Below, in pieces: positions 1 to 12,727 of a stretch of DNA of 64,000 nt. This DNA comes from Haematobia irritans (taxonomy: Eukaryota > Arthropoda > Insecta > Diptera > Muscidae): NCBI RefSeq assembly GCF_050003625.1, contig NC_134400.1:67164126-67228125 (forward strand). The letters run 5' to 3'. The notes beneath the pieces were generated by a model. It made no database searches. It was not told where the DNA came from and was given only the letters and a program-made list of their open reading frames with translations. Position 1 is the first letter of the stretch; the number at the start of each line of letters is the position of its first letter. The translations under genes were made by a program, and so were the position numbers.

Positions 1-1294
<1,294 letters not shown>

Positions 1295-1800
1295 GTTTTT
1301 TTTTTATTATTTTTTTTCTCTGTGTTTCAAAATAAGAATTGTTACGGAATGATTGTTGGTTTGTGTGGAACTGTTGTCCGTATTGATGTGCCTGGTTTGT
1401 CGAAATTGGTTGGTTTAAATTATTTTGGTCCTACCAGAATTTGTCGTTTCTGTCCAGAATTAATCGAATGGTGGCATATTTAGGTTATTCCTTCTAGCAG
1501 CCAAACGGCTCGAGGTTCTAGATGAAACAGTTGGATTCGCCATTCTGAATCGGAATCTAACCCAAGAAACTATAACGACGGTCGTATTCCAGTTGATTGT
1601 TTAAAGTTCAGTCAAATGCATAAATTTTCGTACAAATTTTTCGAATTTTCCCTAAATGTTTTTACCGCAGGTATAGAACAAATATAAAGAGTTGTATATC
1701 AGTGTAGTTCTAAATTGAAACAAAAGGGCTAACGGAAATTCAAAGAGAATTGATTTAGATTGATTTGAGAATAGTAATATAATAACAAAGCACTATATAT
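1295..1800. other. Unassigned interior segment left of LINE A1
   Basis: Sequence between the left arm and the LINE A1 tail. It starts with a T-rich run and then becomes mixed-composition sequence. I see no credible coding region; the 65-codon frame at 1286-1483 has no recognisable domain. It is probably interior sequence of the element bounded by the inverted arms. Confidence 0.5.
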
Positions 1801-1904
1801 AGGTTAGGTTAGGTTAGGTTAGGTTAAAGTGGCAGCCCGATTAAGATTCAGGCTCACTTAGACTATTCAGTCCATTGTGATACCACATTAACTAAAAGTA
1901 CGTA

Positions 1905-4900
1905 TTACATATGGGCACTTCTAGTTTTAACCGCTGAACCTTCTTGATTATTTTTTTTGTTGAACCAACCAGATTGTTCCAAAAACATTAGCAGACTGCT
2001 TAAGTTAACGTTTTCCAGATCCGCCAGTAATCTGAAGCTATATGCTCCTAAAAGTTGCTTGCGCTTTACACAAAATGCAGGACACTCACACAAGAGGTGT
2101 TTAATTGATTCTTTTTCCTCCGCATCATGACAGCTCATACAATAGTCATTATACTTCGCGCCAATAGTTTTTGCAAAATCTCCTATCAGGCAGCGACCCG
2201 TTATAGCAGATATCAGGAGTGATATCTGACGTCTCGAGAACATTAGCATATTTAGTGTGCGGTTTAAGTTGAAATGGGGCCATATTTGCTTGGTGTCGTT
2301 ACAACCCTTGCAATTCTCCCATCGAACATTTGCCATCATGACAGCCTTCTCACGCAGCATGAGCTTGCAGGTAGCTAGGGGCATACCAACAAATTCTAGT
2401 TCCCCTGGAATATGTAAGGTAGTCCCTAGCCTTGCCAACTCATCCGCTTCGCAGTTCCCCGGTATGTTCCTATGGCCAGGCACCCATATTAGGTGAATAT
2501 TGTACTGCTCAGCCATGTCATTGAGAGATTTGCGGCAATCGATGGCCGTTTTCGAGTTGAGGAACACAGAGTCCAAGGAGTTTATTGCAGGTTGACTGTC
2601 TGAGTATATATTAATGCCCACATTTTTTGGAACATTACTTCTCAGCCAATTCGCCACCTCTCTTATTGCTAATATTTCAGCCTGAAAAACACTACAGTGA
2701 TTAGGTAATCTTTTCGCTATTTGAAGTTCCAGATCATTAGAATATACTCCGAATCCCACTTGTCCATCCAATTTGGAGCCATCAGTGTAGAAATCTATAT
2801 ATTCTTTATTCCCCGGGGTCTGTGTGCACCACGCCTCACTGTTGGGGATTAGAGTCTCAAACTTTTTGTCGAAAAGTGGACTCGCCAAAGTGTAATCCAC
2901 TACGTTAGGCACATCTGACATTATTTTGAGGACAGAACTGTGACCGTAACCTTTTTCCGACCACAGCGTTAGTTCGCGCAACCGCACAGCCGTTGTTGCA
3001 GCTGACTGTTTGGCCAAAATGTCTAAAGGCAATAGATGCAGCACGACATTAAGGGAATTTGTTCCTGTCTTGCTGAATGCGCCTGAAATACACAAACACG
3101 CCATACGCTGAACTTTATCTAAACCAGTCGGTTTCTGAAGTGCCGGCCACCAAACTACAACACCATATAGCATTATAGGTCTAACCACTGCCGTGTATAG
3201 CCAATGCACAATTTTTGGTTTTAGTCCCCACTTTTTTCCTATTGCCTTTTTGCACGAGTACAAAGCTACAGTTGCCTTCCTCCCCTTTCTTCAATATTAA
3301 GCTTAAAGTTCAGCTTCCTGTCCAAAATAACGCCAAGGTATTTTGCACAATCACCAAAGGGAATTTCAATACCCCCTAAGGAAATAGGCCTAACCGTGGG
3401 AGTTTTGCGATCTTTGCAGTACATGACTAATTCTGTCTTTGCAGGATTTACCCCAAGACCATTGTCTTTCGCCCATTGTTCAGTCATCCGGAGGGCCCTC
3501 TGAATAATATCTCTGATTGTGGATGGAAATTTTCCCCTGACTGCCAGAGCTACATCATCTGCGTATGCCACCACTTTTATCCTTTCTTTTTCTAGAGTAA
3601 CCAGAAGGCTATTTATAGCAACATTCCAAAGAAGAGGTGATAGAACTCCTCCTTGGGGAGTGCCTCTGTTCACATACTTTTGTATGTTTGCTTGTCCTAG
3701 TGTAGCTGAAATACGTCTCTTCATTAGCAGTTCGTCTAACAGCCTGAGTATACATGGATCAACATTCAGAGTTGTCAGTCCATTTAATATCGAGCTCGGA
3801 TGGACATTATTGAACGCTCCTTCGATGTCTAGAAACGCCACGATTGTGTATTCTTTGACAGATAGTGAGCTTTCAATAAAGCTGACAAGTTCATGTAGTG
3901 CGGTCTCAGTAGACCTGCCCTTCGAGTATGCATGCTGTCGTTTCGAGAACAAACTTGAATCGATGCTAGTTCTAAGCTAAATATCTATCATCCTCTCCAG
4001 AGTCTTAAGTAGGAATGAGGATAAGCTGATTGGTCGGAAATCCTTCGCCCTCGAGTGAGAGGCTTTTCCCGCTTTAGGTATGAAAACGACTTTTGTTTCC
4101 CTCCACTTTCCTGGGATATATGATAAGTTGATACATCCTTTATATATCACCGACAACCACGGAATAATTTTGTCAGTTACAGCTTGTAACTCCGCCGGAG
4201 TAATTCCATCAGGTCCAGGGGATTTGAATGTTCCAAAGCTATTTAGCGCCCATCTTATTTTAGTTTCCGATACAATTTCCTCGACAGGAAACGACCGCTG
4301 AGCAACTGTGGCACCGCCAGTACATGGTTCAACCGTCTGATTTCCAGGAAAATGTGTGTCCAATAGTACCTCCAGCGTCTCCTCACTGGACGTTGTCCAA
4401 TTGCCCTCCGATGTTTTAATGAAACCTGGAGCGGAGTTGGTGGATGCTAGAACCTTCCGTAGTCTGGAAGCCTCGGACGTATTCTCAATACTGCTGCAGT
4501 AAGCATTCCAAGAGTTATGCTGAGCCTTTCTCAGTTCTCGCTTGTATCCTCTCAGATTCTTCTTGTAAGCGTCCCAGTCCTCAGGGGCTCTGGTGGACTT
4601 TGCCTTGTTAAAGAGCTTCCTGCAGGATTTCCTCATATTACTTAATTCCGTAGACCACCATGGTGGTCGATGTTTCCCCCTTGGCTTTCCTCTAGGGCAT
4701 GCAGCTTTCAGTGAGATGTTGAAGGCCTTAGTAATCCGCTCCACTGCGTGTTCGATATCTTGCACATTTCTCATATTTGTCTCTGTTATTTCCGGTATCA
4801 TCATATTGAACGATTCCCTATACCTATTCCAGTCAGCTTTCCTAACATTTGGCGGAAATATGATCTTGGTGATATGAACATCAAATTTGAAACTGATGTA

Positions 4901-5543
4901 GCGATGATCTGAGAAGCTGTGTTCACTTAAAACATGCCATATCATTTCATTCAGTTCTTGCGAGGCCAAGGTGATGTCCAAAAACTTGCCTGTTTTTAGT
5001 GACAAAGGTTGGGACATCTCCCTTGTTGCAAACTACCAGATTAGTACGCAAAATAAACTCTATTAGCGACTCTCCCCTTGCATTAGTATCACTACTTCCC
5101 CATATACTATGATGTGCATTCGCATCGCATCCCATAATGAGTTTCGTCTTTGTTTTCAGTGACTCCTCCACTAAGGTCTTAACGGCATATGGAGGCATCT
5201 CCCTGTCATGTCCCATGTAGACCGAAGATACCCAATATTTGCATTTGGCTATTTCTAAACTTGCAACTACAGTGTCTGTATTGCACATTGAAGGAAGCAG
5301 AAACAAGTTGAGCTCGTTTTTAGCAATTATACAGGCTCGATTTACATCATTACCAGTATACTGCAATAGTTTGAACCCCTGAGTACTTAATTCACATATT
5401 TTGTTTTTATAAACATATGGTTCTTGAATAAGAACTATATCTATGTCCCCTTTCATCAGGAGAACTTTTAAGGCAGCACATGCAGCCTTACAATGATGAA
5501 GATTTATCTGGAGGATCCGTAGGACCATCGAGATTTTCAACAA
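1905..5543 (-). pseudogene. LINE A1 ORF2: endonuclease, reverse transcriptase, RNase H (broken)
   Basis: The polyprotein starts near 5543 (MLKISMVLRILQINLHH) about 56 bases before the end of ORF1, so the ORFs overlap. The first part (5543-4947) is an APE-type endonuclease with QEPYV, GCDANAHHS and, after a frameshift near 5010, SDHRYISF. The reverse transcriptase follows in two pieces (5017-3977 and 3952-3266) separated by an in-frame TAG at 3977-3979; it keeps FLDIEGAF, GTPQGGVLSPLLWN and the catalytic YADD. Another frameshift near 3270-3290 leads to the RNase H segment (3263-1905), with YTDGSK, QAEILAI, YSDSQ and EADELAR as the acidic catalytic positions, and a C-terminal Cys/His motif (CMSCH...HLLCECPAFC). 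At least three lesions make this copy non-functional. Copies A2 and A3 show the unbroken sequence at some of these points. Confidence 0.88.
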
Positions 5544-6390
5544 CCGTCACATCAGCCGCTTCAATCGAGTCATCAAGAATGTCCTCTTCAGAGATATCGG
5601 TGACTCTCGCAATAACCATAGGTTCAACTTTGGTGAGTTCTGAGGCAGTAGAAGCCTCCTCACGCATACGGTATCTATCCATGTCTTCAAATGTCTTGGT
5701 ATCCCCCTCGACTTCGCAAGAGGATCCGCTTACTTCTGATTCAGACAGAGGCTTGTCCATTTCTGAATCCTTTAGCTGATCGTTTTTATACACCTTCATT
5801 TGGATATAATGAAAACCATAACATACACGGCCCTGGGACTTTGCTAGATGTGGCAAAGACTGAGTGTTCAATATAAACACTGCATGCCGTCTTGGCCCAT
5901 CCACTTCATCCAAACGGCCAACCTTCCAATCAGCTGTTGGAAGATCTGGATTGCATTGTTTCAGTCAATTTAAAATAGATTCAGGGTCAGGAGGGTTTGC
6001 AGGTATCCACGCATGTGCTCTTGGTCTAGCCGGTATGTCTTTCTTCTCGACTAACTCTAGAGCAGCTCCTTCCCAAACTTCACCAATTAGTATCAGAGCA
6101 GCTTTAAAACATTCTATAGACCTCTGGTCCTCAAATGCGACTAGCTTAAATCGTCCTTGATACCAACCAGCCTCTTGGTGTCGAGGATCTGGGCCGGGAA
6201 ACTTTTCCAGCACCTGTGAGTAGACGCCAGACAAAGCATTCTCAATTTCCCCCCATTTTTGCTTTGGAACCATACCGTCCAATGCTCCTTTATTTATGAT
6301 AGCCATCACAAGGCTGTCTTTAGCAACTGATACCCGTCCACTGGGCCCTGAAGTTAGCAACCCAGTGGATGTCTTTGAATTTCTCTGCAT
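5488..6390 (-). pseudogene. LINE A1 ORF1 (gag-like, RNA-binding), frameshifted
   Basis: ORF1 starts MQRNSKTSTGLLTSG at 6390 and reads 141 codons to 5965. It resumes in another frame from about 5913 (MDEVDGPRRHAVFILNTQ) to 5488. The first part contains a GWYQGRFKLVAFED core followed by ALILIGEVWEG, which resembles the DUF4780-type domain found in ORF1 of LOA-like LINEs (family assignment from memory). The second part is acidic (LSESEVSGSSCEVEGD). The role would be RNA binding in the retrotransposition complex. Comparison with copy A3 indicates a small indel near 5940-5965 as the break. Confidence 0.7.
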
Positions 6391-6488
6391 CGTGGCCTAA
6401 TATCCCACCACACTTGGAATTCGTAGTAGGTACTTATTACGATGATTTTATCCGCTATTAAAAAACACGTCCGTTCCGTTCGACAGTT

Positions 6489-7309
6489 GAAATATACATT
6501 TAAATACAATTTGTTAGTTAATATATTGTTTTAAATTTTTGTTTTAGTTAGAATTATAGCAAACATAGAAATTTTTGTTAGTTTTTAGACACATAAATAT
6601 TACATATAACTACTATTATTTATTTATTTCTTTTTTCTCTCTTTTCAGATTCTTTAATATCATAGTATATTTGGCAGACTTTCTGTAACGGGCTCAATTG
6701 GAAAACTTTATGTGGATCCGAACAGCTGTGCTATTAGCATTATTTATTTTTAAAATGCTTTTTTATATTTAATTATAAAAAATATTAATCATAAATAATT
6801 TAGAACATTAAGATTTTCTTTTGATATATTTTTTTGATAAAATATTCTGAAAATTAGTTGGATACTATTTTGGTTTTTATTTTGAAGGCATTATCAGTGG
6901 TTCAAAAGTAATCTCTTTACAAAATCGTCTTGTACAAACTTTTCAATTCTTTTGTTTTTCTTGCAATTTCTACGCAAAGACAAATTATCTCCTAGCTCTA
7001 TAGCCTAATGTATCATGCTCTTTGAAAGAAATACAATAAAAAAAAGAAAATTAAGTTATGTTGGTTGTTTTAATGTTTGACATTATTTCCTACAACGATT
7101 GCAACACAGGCATGGCAATTCGTTTGCCTTCCGGGACACCGTGCAGGAAAAAAAATCTTGCAATAAATTATGGGCTATTTATACTAAAATTTTAATTGTT
7201 CGAATGTTGGGCGATAAAAAATTGGATGACTATACATCAGAACAAATTAAATCTTCCCATTTTACTGGGCGTCAAAATTTGTAACTGTAGTTCAAACCGA
7301 AAAAAAATC
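6489..7309. other. Interior segment between LINE A1 and the right arm
   Basis: AT-rich sequence with no credible gene. If the right arm is an LTR on the minus strand, this is the leader downstream of its primer-binding site. Near 7205-7330 the minus strand carries three loosely similar CGCCC-containing stretches, the last being the candidate primer site. No gag or pol similarity is visible, so the element looks non-autonomous. Confidence 0.45.
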
Positions 7310-7330
7310 GCCCCATGTTGCCGGGCGCCA
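7310..7330 (-). other. Candidate tRNA primer-binding site
   Basis: On the minus strand the right arm ends TGACA. After four T bases comes TGGCGCCCGGCAACATGGGG, which closely resembles the TGGCGCCC-type primer-binding sites of gypsy-like LTR retrotransposons. This is the main reason to read the arms as LTRs rather than transposon inverted repeats. Confidence 0.55.
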
Positions 7331-7331
7331 A

Positions 7332-8602
7332 AAATGTCACAACCCCCTAGTCGTTTTATGAGGAAATGGCACGGTGTTAGTAGCTGCGGCTTAGCTCGTC
7401 GGATGGGGGAATTCTTCTTCCTCTCAGGAATGACATTTTAAATTTGTTGATGTGCCATATAAAATAACGGCTGGAAATTTTAAATTAATATTTTAAACTG
7501 CAACGGCCAACAAAGACAATGACATCAGAATTTATCCAACATTGTTCGAATCCGTAGGAACATGGTGTAGTTGTTCCTTACGGCTTCCCTCCCCATATAA
7601 CTTTTTAAGTTATCCTTGGCATTTTCGCCGCCGGTTAATATTTGTAACGCTTTTTCAAATTAAGTGACCGTTACATTTTTCTGCCTTTTCTTAAATTACT
7701 CAACACATATTAGCTTTCTGTTTACATTTCATATTAGAATATTCATGTTTTTATTAAAAAACATATATAATATTTGCAATAATTACTAAATATAAAATTT
7801 AATATAATTACTAAATTCCTAATAATATTCGTGTAAATAATATTTATGTAAATCTCGAGATACAAATTTTTATATATATATTTTAGAATAGCAATATTTT
7901 TCTTAGTTTTTCTTGTATTTAAATATTTTTGCTGTTGTTGCTATTTTAAAAGAAAAATCAAATTGAATCAAACTAAATTTTTGTTAGGAAAATATAATTT
8001 AATCACACTAGATATTTGTTTTTTTTTTTTTAATATAGCAACATTATTTGCAAATGTTTTATAACTTATTTTAATACCAATTTTTTTTATGAAATAGTCA
8101 TATATTTTAATAAATTTAATACGCATTTTTTTTATTTTTTTAAATTTTTGTCAGAAAATAATATAAATATTGCTTTCTAAGAAAATTTCAAATTTCTGGA
8201 ACAGAAATAATTTTTCTTTGGTGATTTTTTTTTATTTAGACTTTCTTATATGTATAATTATATAATTTTAATTATGGTATATGAACAATAATATGTATAT
8301 ACATATTTAATCAATCTTGGTCTTGATATTTGAAAATAACATTGTTTTTTTTAGTGCAATAAACATATTTCTTATTATAATAATGGTTATTTTAATGCAA
8401 TATCGAGAGTCTTTAATGTCATTTCTTTTTAGTATTATTTTTATCTCCTTGCTTCAAACGTATTACATATTTAACATTATTCATTTTCAGTTTCTTTTAA
8501 ATTAGTTTTAAGATAGCAATTAAGTATGGGCTTTGAGACACTATTGTTACGAGTTTTGGTGGACAACACAGGTTAATATGGACGATAACAACGTACCTCA
8601 AT
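7332..8602 (-). repeat. Right arm of the inverted, LTR-like repeat
   Basis: Reverse complement of 1-1294. Read on the minus strand it starts TGAGGTACG at 8600 and ends GTTGTGACA at 7335. It lacks the (TA)n expansion of the left arm. A primer-like site lies immediately downstream on the minus strand. Two LTRs of one element normally lie in direct orientation, so this arrangement is aberrant. Confidence 0.65.
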
Positions 8603-9910
8603 TTCTTGCAAATTTTTTGTTAGCGCCTAGAAATATGCTTCACGTGGATTGTGGTGAGTTTTAGCGGCGACACGAGACAATTATACAGAAACAGGGTTAC
8701 AACTTCTAACATGTGTAATTCAGGCAAAGATGGCGCACAAGATCCTGGTTCTCGACTGTGTTATACAGTACTATAAAGCCTAGTACTAAGATCACGTTTT
8801 CACGCGAAAAACTGTTATATTCCATATAAAAAGGTTAGCGCGGAATAAATGCGAAATCTTTGTTTTGAGCATTTTCAAACACATATTTATACAACCCTGG
8901 ATTTTTCGCACGAAAAAATAGGCAGGTATATTATTTCGCATAAATAAGTTAACATCCCTGGGCTTGAGACCCTATTTACGGAGATAAATGAAGATATTCG
9001 TTTTTCGCAAAAACGAACTTAGTACTAGGCATTACAAAAAAATTTGTATATAAACAAAAATTAATACTCATTCTTTCATATAACAATTTTCTCACACATT
9101 TCGGATTGATCACGATGTTTTTGTACAAGATTGCCTTACGATTAATGATATAAATTCTATTAAGAAAAATTATATTTTATAGATTGCAATATACGAAAAC
9201 ATCGATTTACGCCACTTCACCCGAAACGCATAAGAAAACTCGTGGCACTTGAATTACATATTGTTTTACGTCAAAATGTATCAATTAAACACATTACTCA
9301 TTAAACAACAGATAAAAAGGAAATAAATATAGTTTTTGTTTTATTTTTGAAATTAATCAATTAATCTCAATAGCTAAACAAAGAAAATCATTAACTAGAA
9401 CATGTAATTCCCACACCATAAGCTTGCTTTTGTTTCAAAAAGAAAAACTCAATTATTCTTACCCCTTTTTTTAACCTCCGATTAAACAAAGAAATAAATT
9501 GTATTTAAAACAATTAGAAAAACTTTCACAACGCAACTGTGTATATTATTTAATTATACTCAAAAAATTTTCTTATTTTTGTTCTATATATTTATCTTGT
9601 CCACACTCTAATTTTTTTTGATGTTCACTCTCTTGTGTCTGAATCGAAAAAGAAGTTCCTCACGCTTTGACCACATGGTCCACCTGCATTCGTTCGTTCG
9701 GAATCAACCCTGATCGTATGTCAGAAATTTCCCAAAGAATACAACTCTGATTCACCGAGGCGAATTGAGTTTTCTTTTGCTGGAGTATTGTCATTTTATG
9801 ACAAGTCGTACATAGCAACAAGTGAAGTTAAACAAGACTGCCGCCAAACCCAAAGGAAATATAAAATAAAAATAATTTGAAATGTTTTGGCTGGAGATGA
9901 CCGTCACAGC
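8603..9910. other. Intergenic AT-rich region with one MITE
   Basis: No coding region is evident. The only structured feature I can support is the MITE-like element at 8779-9029. The segment 9600-9900 is less AT-rich but shows no recognisable domain in either strand. Confidence 0.5.
8779..9029. mobile_element. MITE-like element with about 33-bp imperfect inverted ends
   Basis: The left end CCTAGTACTAAGATCACG and the reverse complement of the right end CCTAGTACTAAGTTCG share a perfect 12-base core, then imperfect similarity through a GCGAAAAAC motif (about 33 bases in total). The 251-bp interior has no open frame. This is the form of a non-autonomous DNA transposon. I cannot define a target duplication or the superfamily. 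Confidence 0.6.
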
Positions 9911-11489
9911 GTATGTCGCCACTTTTATCCTTTATTTTTCTAGGAAAACCAGAAGGTTGTTTATAGCAACATTCCAAAAAAGAGGTGATAGAATTCCTCC
10001 TTGTTGAGTGCCTCTGTTCACATACCTTTGTATGGTTGCTTGTCCTAGTGTGGCTGAAATACGTCTCTTCATTAAAAGTTCGTTTAACAGCCTAAATATA
10101 CCTGGATCCACATTGAGAGTTGTAAGTCCATTTAATATCGAGCTCGGATGGACGTTATTGAATGCCCCTTCGATGTCTAGAAACGCAACGATTGTGTATT
10201 CATTAACAGATAGTGAGCTTTCAATAAAGCTGACTAGTTCATGTAATGCGGTCTCAGTAGACCTTCCCTTCGAGTATGCATGCTGTCGTTTCGAGAGCAA
10301 ACCTGAATCGACGCTAGTTCTAAGATAAATATCTGTCATCCTCTCCAGAGTCTTAAGTAGGAATGAGGAAAAACTGATTGGTCGGAAATCCTTCGCACTC
10401 GAGAGGCTTTTCCCGCTTTAGGTATGAAAACGACTTTTGTTTCCTCCACTTTCCTGGAATATATGCTAAGTTGATACATCCTGCATATATCGCCGACAAC
10501 CAGGGGATAATTCTGTCAGTCACTGCTTGTAACCCCGCCAGAGTAATTCCATTACGTCCGGGGGATTTGAATGGTCCAAAGCTATTTAACGCCCATTTTA
10601 TTCTAGATTCTGATACAATTCCTCGAAAGGAAATGACCGCTGACCCACTGTGGCACCGCCAGAACATGGTTCAACAGTCTAATTTCCAGGAAAAGATGTG
10701 TCCAATAGTACCTCCAGCGTCTCCTCACTGGACCCGCCACTCAGATATCATTTCAGTTCCGGAGAGACCAAGGTGACGTCCAAAACCTCTTGCCAGTTTT
10801 TAGTGACGAAGGTTGGGGCATCTCCCTTATTGCAAACTACCAAAAACTACCCAAAATAAAGGAGGAGTGACTAGGAGTGACTCTCCTCTTGTATTAATGT
10901 CACCGCTTCCCCATATACTATGATGTGTAGTTGCGTCGCATCCCATAATGAGTTTTGTCTTTGTTTTCAATGACTCCACAACTAAGGTGTTAACGGCACA
11001 TGGAGGCATCTTCCTATCATGTCCCATGTATACCGAAGATACCCAATATTTGCATTTGAATATTTCTAAACTGGCACATTGAAGGAATCAGAAACAAGTT
11101 AAGCTCATTTTTAGCAATTATACAGGCTCGATTTACATCATTACCAGTATACTGCAATAGTTTGAACCCCGGAGTACTTAATTCACATATTTTATTTCTA
11201 TAAACATATGGTTCTTGAATAAGAACTATATCTATGTCCCCTTTCATCAGGAGAACTTTTAAGGCAGCGTAAGCAGCCTTACAATAGTGAAGATTTATCT
11301 GGAGGAACCGTAGGACCATCGAGATTTTCAACAACCGTCACATAGGCCGTTTCAGTCGGGTCATCAAGAATGTCCTCTTCGCAGATCTCGGTGACTCTCG
11401 CAGTAACCATAGGTTCAACTTTGGTGAGTTTCGAAGCAGTATAAACTATCCATCTATATCAACCCCACGGCGGCGGGTTCTACGCACCG

Positions 11490-12512
11490 GATTGACCCCA
11501 TGGATACCAGCCATCGGCCAGCGGCTGCCACCTCAGTGTACGTGTTGTCTCGTCCGTTTTTTCGTGTTGGAGAAGGTGCATCCCGGGGAGCCTTCTCCGC
11601 CTGCTTTTGGTCCGAGCCGGGATAGAGGAAAACCCCGGACCATGGTACTGTGTCGTCTGCCGAAATCGAATTCACCATCGCTCGGTTTCGGTGAGGTGTA
11701 ACCGGTGCATGGAATGGGTGCACTTCCGGAACTGCTCCGGCCTAACATCGCTGCGGGAGAATAGTCAAACTGACTTCGTGGCAGGATGCTGTGACCATGA
11801 CAGCAGCAGTGGGTCATCTGATTATGTGACCCCACCGACTTCTCCCGCACAACAATATTCTCCGCTGCAGCATCTTACACCGAATATTGTTGTACCAGTT
11901 CCGGAGAGTGCATCATTTTTGCAATTTAATTGCAACGGGCTCCGTGGTAAGATTAGTGAGATCGTAGACTTTATGAATCGGAAAAGGATAAGGGTCGCGG
12001 CGATCCAGGAAACAAAGCTGAATCCCACCTGCAGCCTACGACATTGTGATGGGTACAATGTCCTACGGAAGGATCGCACAAGAAATGGAGGTGGTGGCCT
12101 GGCTTTCATATTACACCGTTCCGTGCAGTATAGACCTATCACGCTTGTGCTAGACACTAATGACCCGTACATGGAATGTATGGGGGTAGCAGTTAAGTGT
12201 GGGGCTGCCGAGATAGAGCTATACAATGTGTACATACCGCCGGTTGGTAGCTGTGCTCCTGGTTATAGCCCAAACATTGAGTGGTTGTTGAGCGGGCATA
12301 ACCGATTGGTTCTAGGAGATTTTAATGCCCACCATGAACTTTGGCATTCTCTCCTGGGTAATGACCAGAGGGGCATAGCTTTGGCAGAGCAGATAGACGA
12401 CTCCACATTTTGCACGGTGAACGAAGAGGCCCCCACGAGAATTATGGGTGACTGCAGCAGTTCGCCAGATTTATCGTTAGCATCGCCTGGTCTGATAAAT
12501 GACGTCTCATAA
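11490..12512 (+). pseudogene. LINE B1 N-terminal region: 2A-like motif, PHD-like finger, endonuclease (truncated)
   Basis: The frame is open through 11500-12512 with no clear ATG upstream of the 2A-like motif, so the start is uncertain. In order it shows a hydrophobic stretch (SLLRLLLVRAG), the 2A-like IEENPGP, a zinc finger (WYCVVC...VRCNRCMEWVHFRNCSGL), then an APE-type endonuclease beginning FLQFNCNGLRGKI with QETKL and LGDFNAHHELWHS. Just after LINDVS a deletion of about 40 bp relative to copies B2/B3 removes the segment with the conserved catalytic histidine (GPDHLSI in the other copies) and shifts the frame, ending the ORF at 12512. The endonuclease of this copy should be dead. Confidence 0.82.
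11616..11642 (+). other. 2A-like ribosome-skipping motif in LINE B1
   Basis: Nine codons read AGIEENPGP, directly upstream of the PHD-like finger and after a leucine-rich stretch. The 2A consensus is D-(V/I)-E-x-N-P-G-P; here the aspartate is glycine but IExNPGP is complete. 2A-like sequences are known at the N terminus of some non-LTR retrotransposon ORFs. In copies B2 and B3 the motif has decayed to IEESPGT. Activity is not shown by sequence alone. Confidence 0.55.
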
Positions 12513-12727
12513 TTCTCACCATCAACCGACCCTCCGATTTCATAACCTCTGAACGCCGGACGTTTATTAATCAAAAGAAAGCCAACTGGGAAGGCTTCAG
12601 AGAATACACCGATCGCCGCTTCAGTGAGCTCCCGTCCCCCTCACATGTTCATGTTGCCCAGAGGGAGTTCCGGGACATCATCAACGCAGCAGCCGCTCGC
12701 TTCATACCCGCTGGTCGAATTGCCCAA

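Larger units (their letters stand above)
1801..6488 (-). mobile_element. LINE A, copy A1 (LOA/I-like non-LTR retrotransposon), near full length
   Basis: A minus-strand non-LTR retrotransposon. Reading 5' to 3' (right to left) it has a short 5' end near 6488, ORF1 (6390-5488), ORF2 with endonuclease, reverse transcriptase, RNase H and a zinc-finger-like tail (5543-1905), and a 3' end of five TAACC units (AGGTT on the plus strand, 1801-1825). The RNase H domain and the FLDIEGAFNNV reverse transcriptase signature fit LOA/I-type clades; exact clade assignment is inference. The 5' end is supported by copies ending at the same place near 16007 and 25923. ORF1 and ORF2 both carry disabling lesions. 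It lies inside the inverted LTR-like structure and so inserted after it. Confidence 0.9.
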
